Shown piece by piece: positions 62,531 to 64,000 of a DNA stretch of 64,000 bases. The notes below the pieces were generated by a model that searched no databases, was not told the DNA's origin, and worked only from the letters and a program-made list of their open reading frames with translations. The stretch comes from Limnephilus marmoratus (lineage: Eukaryota > Arthropoda > Insecta > Trichoptera > Limnephilidae). The position numbers were made by a program, and so were the translations under genes. Where the stretch lies: NCBI GenBank assembly GCA_917880885.1, contig OU862909.1, forward strand, positions 30,626,405 through 30,690,404, read 5' to 3'. Each line of letters opens with the position of its first letter. Position 1 is the stretch's first letter.

Positions 62531-64000
62531 AATTTCTCACAATAATGTCTTATTTGCAATCTCGCGAATAAACTTATAATTAAGTTAACCTACGAATATA
62601 GTGTATTGTCCGTGGAGTTTAACGTGGAATCCCAGGCAAAATTTAATCTTTGAGTACCCTTAATTTATTTTATCATAATTACAATAATTTCTATTATATT
62701 GAAGTATTTAAACATTCTAATAGTACATTATGATTTGCATTTGCTTGCCAACTATATTGTTAACATTTTGCCATCCATTATCGCCCGGTTATCAATAATA
62801 CAGTTGTACTAGACGTTTGTACATAAACTATATATAATAGGGAGCTGGCCACAATGACACGCCAATGGAGTTTGGTATGCCAGTGGATTTTGATACGCCA
62901 CTGGTCTTTTAAATGAATTTACTACTTTGACAAAAAATGCTTCTAGGTATAATGGCAAAAACTGATTTGAGTACTGGATTAAAATAAATATTTTTCACTT
63001 TGGAGACTGGGGTTTTTAGGATTTCAGGTTATATTACTGGGATACTGGGAGAGGTAAACTGAATCTAAGACTGATTAAAACACTTGAAAAGAGGTTTGAA
63101 CTTGGAGACTTTGGTATCTTGAGTATTCTTTCTTCTTGGCTGATAGTTTTGAACTGACTTCCTACCGGTTTGCCTTCTATTTTTATAGGGCATACTCAGG
63201 TCGGACTTTTGGGGGATAGAACCTCCTTAATTTTTCTAAGGTGCTTGTTTTAGGTAATTTCCCTGGTCGCTACGATTGGAAGTCAGCTGTGTTAAAATTA
63301 TGTGTGATAGTTCTTGCCAAGACTTTACCAACTCAGGAAACCAAAGCGTCAGATCATTTTTATTGTGTTTACAAGAAAAGGTACAAGTTTACATATGTGG
63401 TATAAGGTACAACTTTAAACAGTAAATATTTTTCTTAAAGTGCAACAATCACTGATAGGCGTCAGTTTTTCGGTTGTTTTTGTAGCATATACTCATTTTT
63501 AGGTGATGATGTTTATTTCTTGATCCAAATTATTCCCAATTTCTCGAAATTGAGCTCCAAGTTTTTCGGAAGATGAATTCGCTGTCGTAAATATTTACGA
63601 TTCAGATATTTCCTTTGTTCAGAATTGACCAATAGTGGCTCGGCTGGTCGCATGGTGGGGGTGATGTAAATAGTCAGCCATTTCCTTGGCGTTGATCTGT
63701 TGGAATCTCCAGGTTGGATTTAAAGGAAAACACGTGTAACTTATTAATCAGTGATTTATTTATTCAATTACAAAACGATGTTTATCCAACGGGATTCTGT
63801 TAACTAGTAACGCAACACGCAACGTGTACACACGACGGTTGCTAGGAATCTAATTCCTCAAACCACATACTGGCGGCAGCACCATACAGTACAAATGTAA
63901 TTTGAACACAACTTCCAACATGATCATTGCTGTCTGGGGAGTCCCTTGTGGAAGCATCAGGTGGTTATTCAGATGTGTTTTCCAGTCCAATGAGGCTGCT
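62531..64000. other. No gene recognised
   Basis: AT-rich sequence. Three CGCCA(A/C)TGG-like words lie at 62860-62905. No exon, RNA gene or mobile-element end was recognised up to the window edge. Confidence 0.3.

Overview
The window is eukaryotic, almost certainly an arthropod and most likely an insect. It is AT-rich, with GT-AG introns of up to 9.6 kb and very dense, nested transposable elements: LTR and non-LTR retrotransposons, hAT, PIF/Harbinger, piggyBac, Helitron-like and long-inverted-repeat foldback elements. Species and order cannot be fixed from this sequence. No rRNA, tRNA gene or CRISPR array was seen.

Three host genes can be supported, all on the minus strand. (1) A Zeste/Myb-SANT-like DNA-binding protein: exons 2212-2403 and 700-876, with a possible last exon near 115-210. 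(2) A HOIL-1/RBCK1-like RBR ubiquitin ligase, two exons (12186-13625 and 10148-10459), 583 aa. Its single RING1 of known relatives appears as four tandem RING-type modules. (3) A complete six-exon reticulocalbin (RCN2-like) EF-hand protein of the secretory pathway, 326 aa, ending in an ER-retrieval-type DDEL. Its start codon is at 59377 and its stop at 30996, so under 1 kb of coding sequence is spread over 28.4 kb. All five introns are filled by mobile elements and every splice phase fits.

Layout. 1-5.2 kb: Zeste-like gene, inverted-repeat elements, and a four-deep nest (hAT in hAT, with a LINE scrap and a Harbinger MITE inside). 5.2-10.1 kb: decayed repeats, a hAT remnant and G-run MITEs. 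10.1-13.6 kb: RBCK1-like gene with a sense LINE in its intron. 13.8-30 kb: no host gene recognised; this part holds a MITE with ten subterminal TATCTA words, Helitron-like elements, hAT elements, a 2-kb Harbinger palindrome, a 150-bp tandem array and a 68-bp array split by a MITE. 31-59.4 kb: RCN2-like gene with a LINE, a BEL/Pao element (33585-39429), a hAT deletion derivative, a Gypsy element (intact ORF 43369-47379) with inverted LTRs inside a Harbinger-like element, foldback elements and a piggyBac element. 59.4-64 kb: mostly unrecognised, with one more foldback element and an LTR/primer-site remnant.

The host genes are not a functional cluster: one is predicted to act in transcription or DNA binding, one in ubiquitin signalling and one in ER calcium handling. 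The strongest signals are structural. Target-site duplications of the expected size resolve the order of insertion, the Gypsy element and a Harbinger pair form long palindromes, and the RING1 module expansion may be a real protein novelty.
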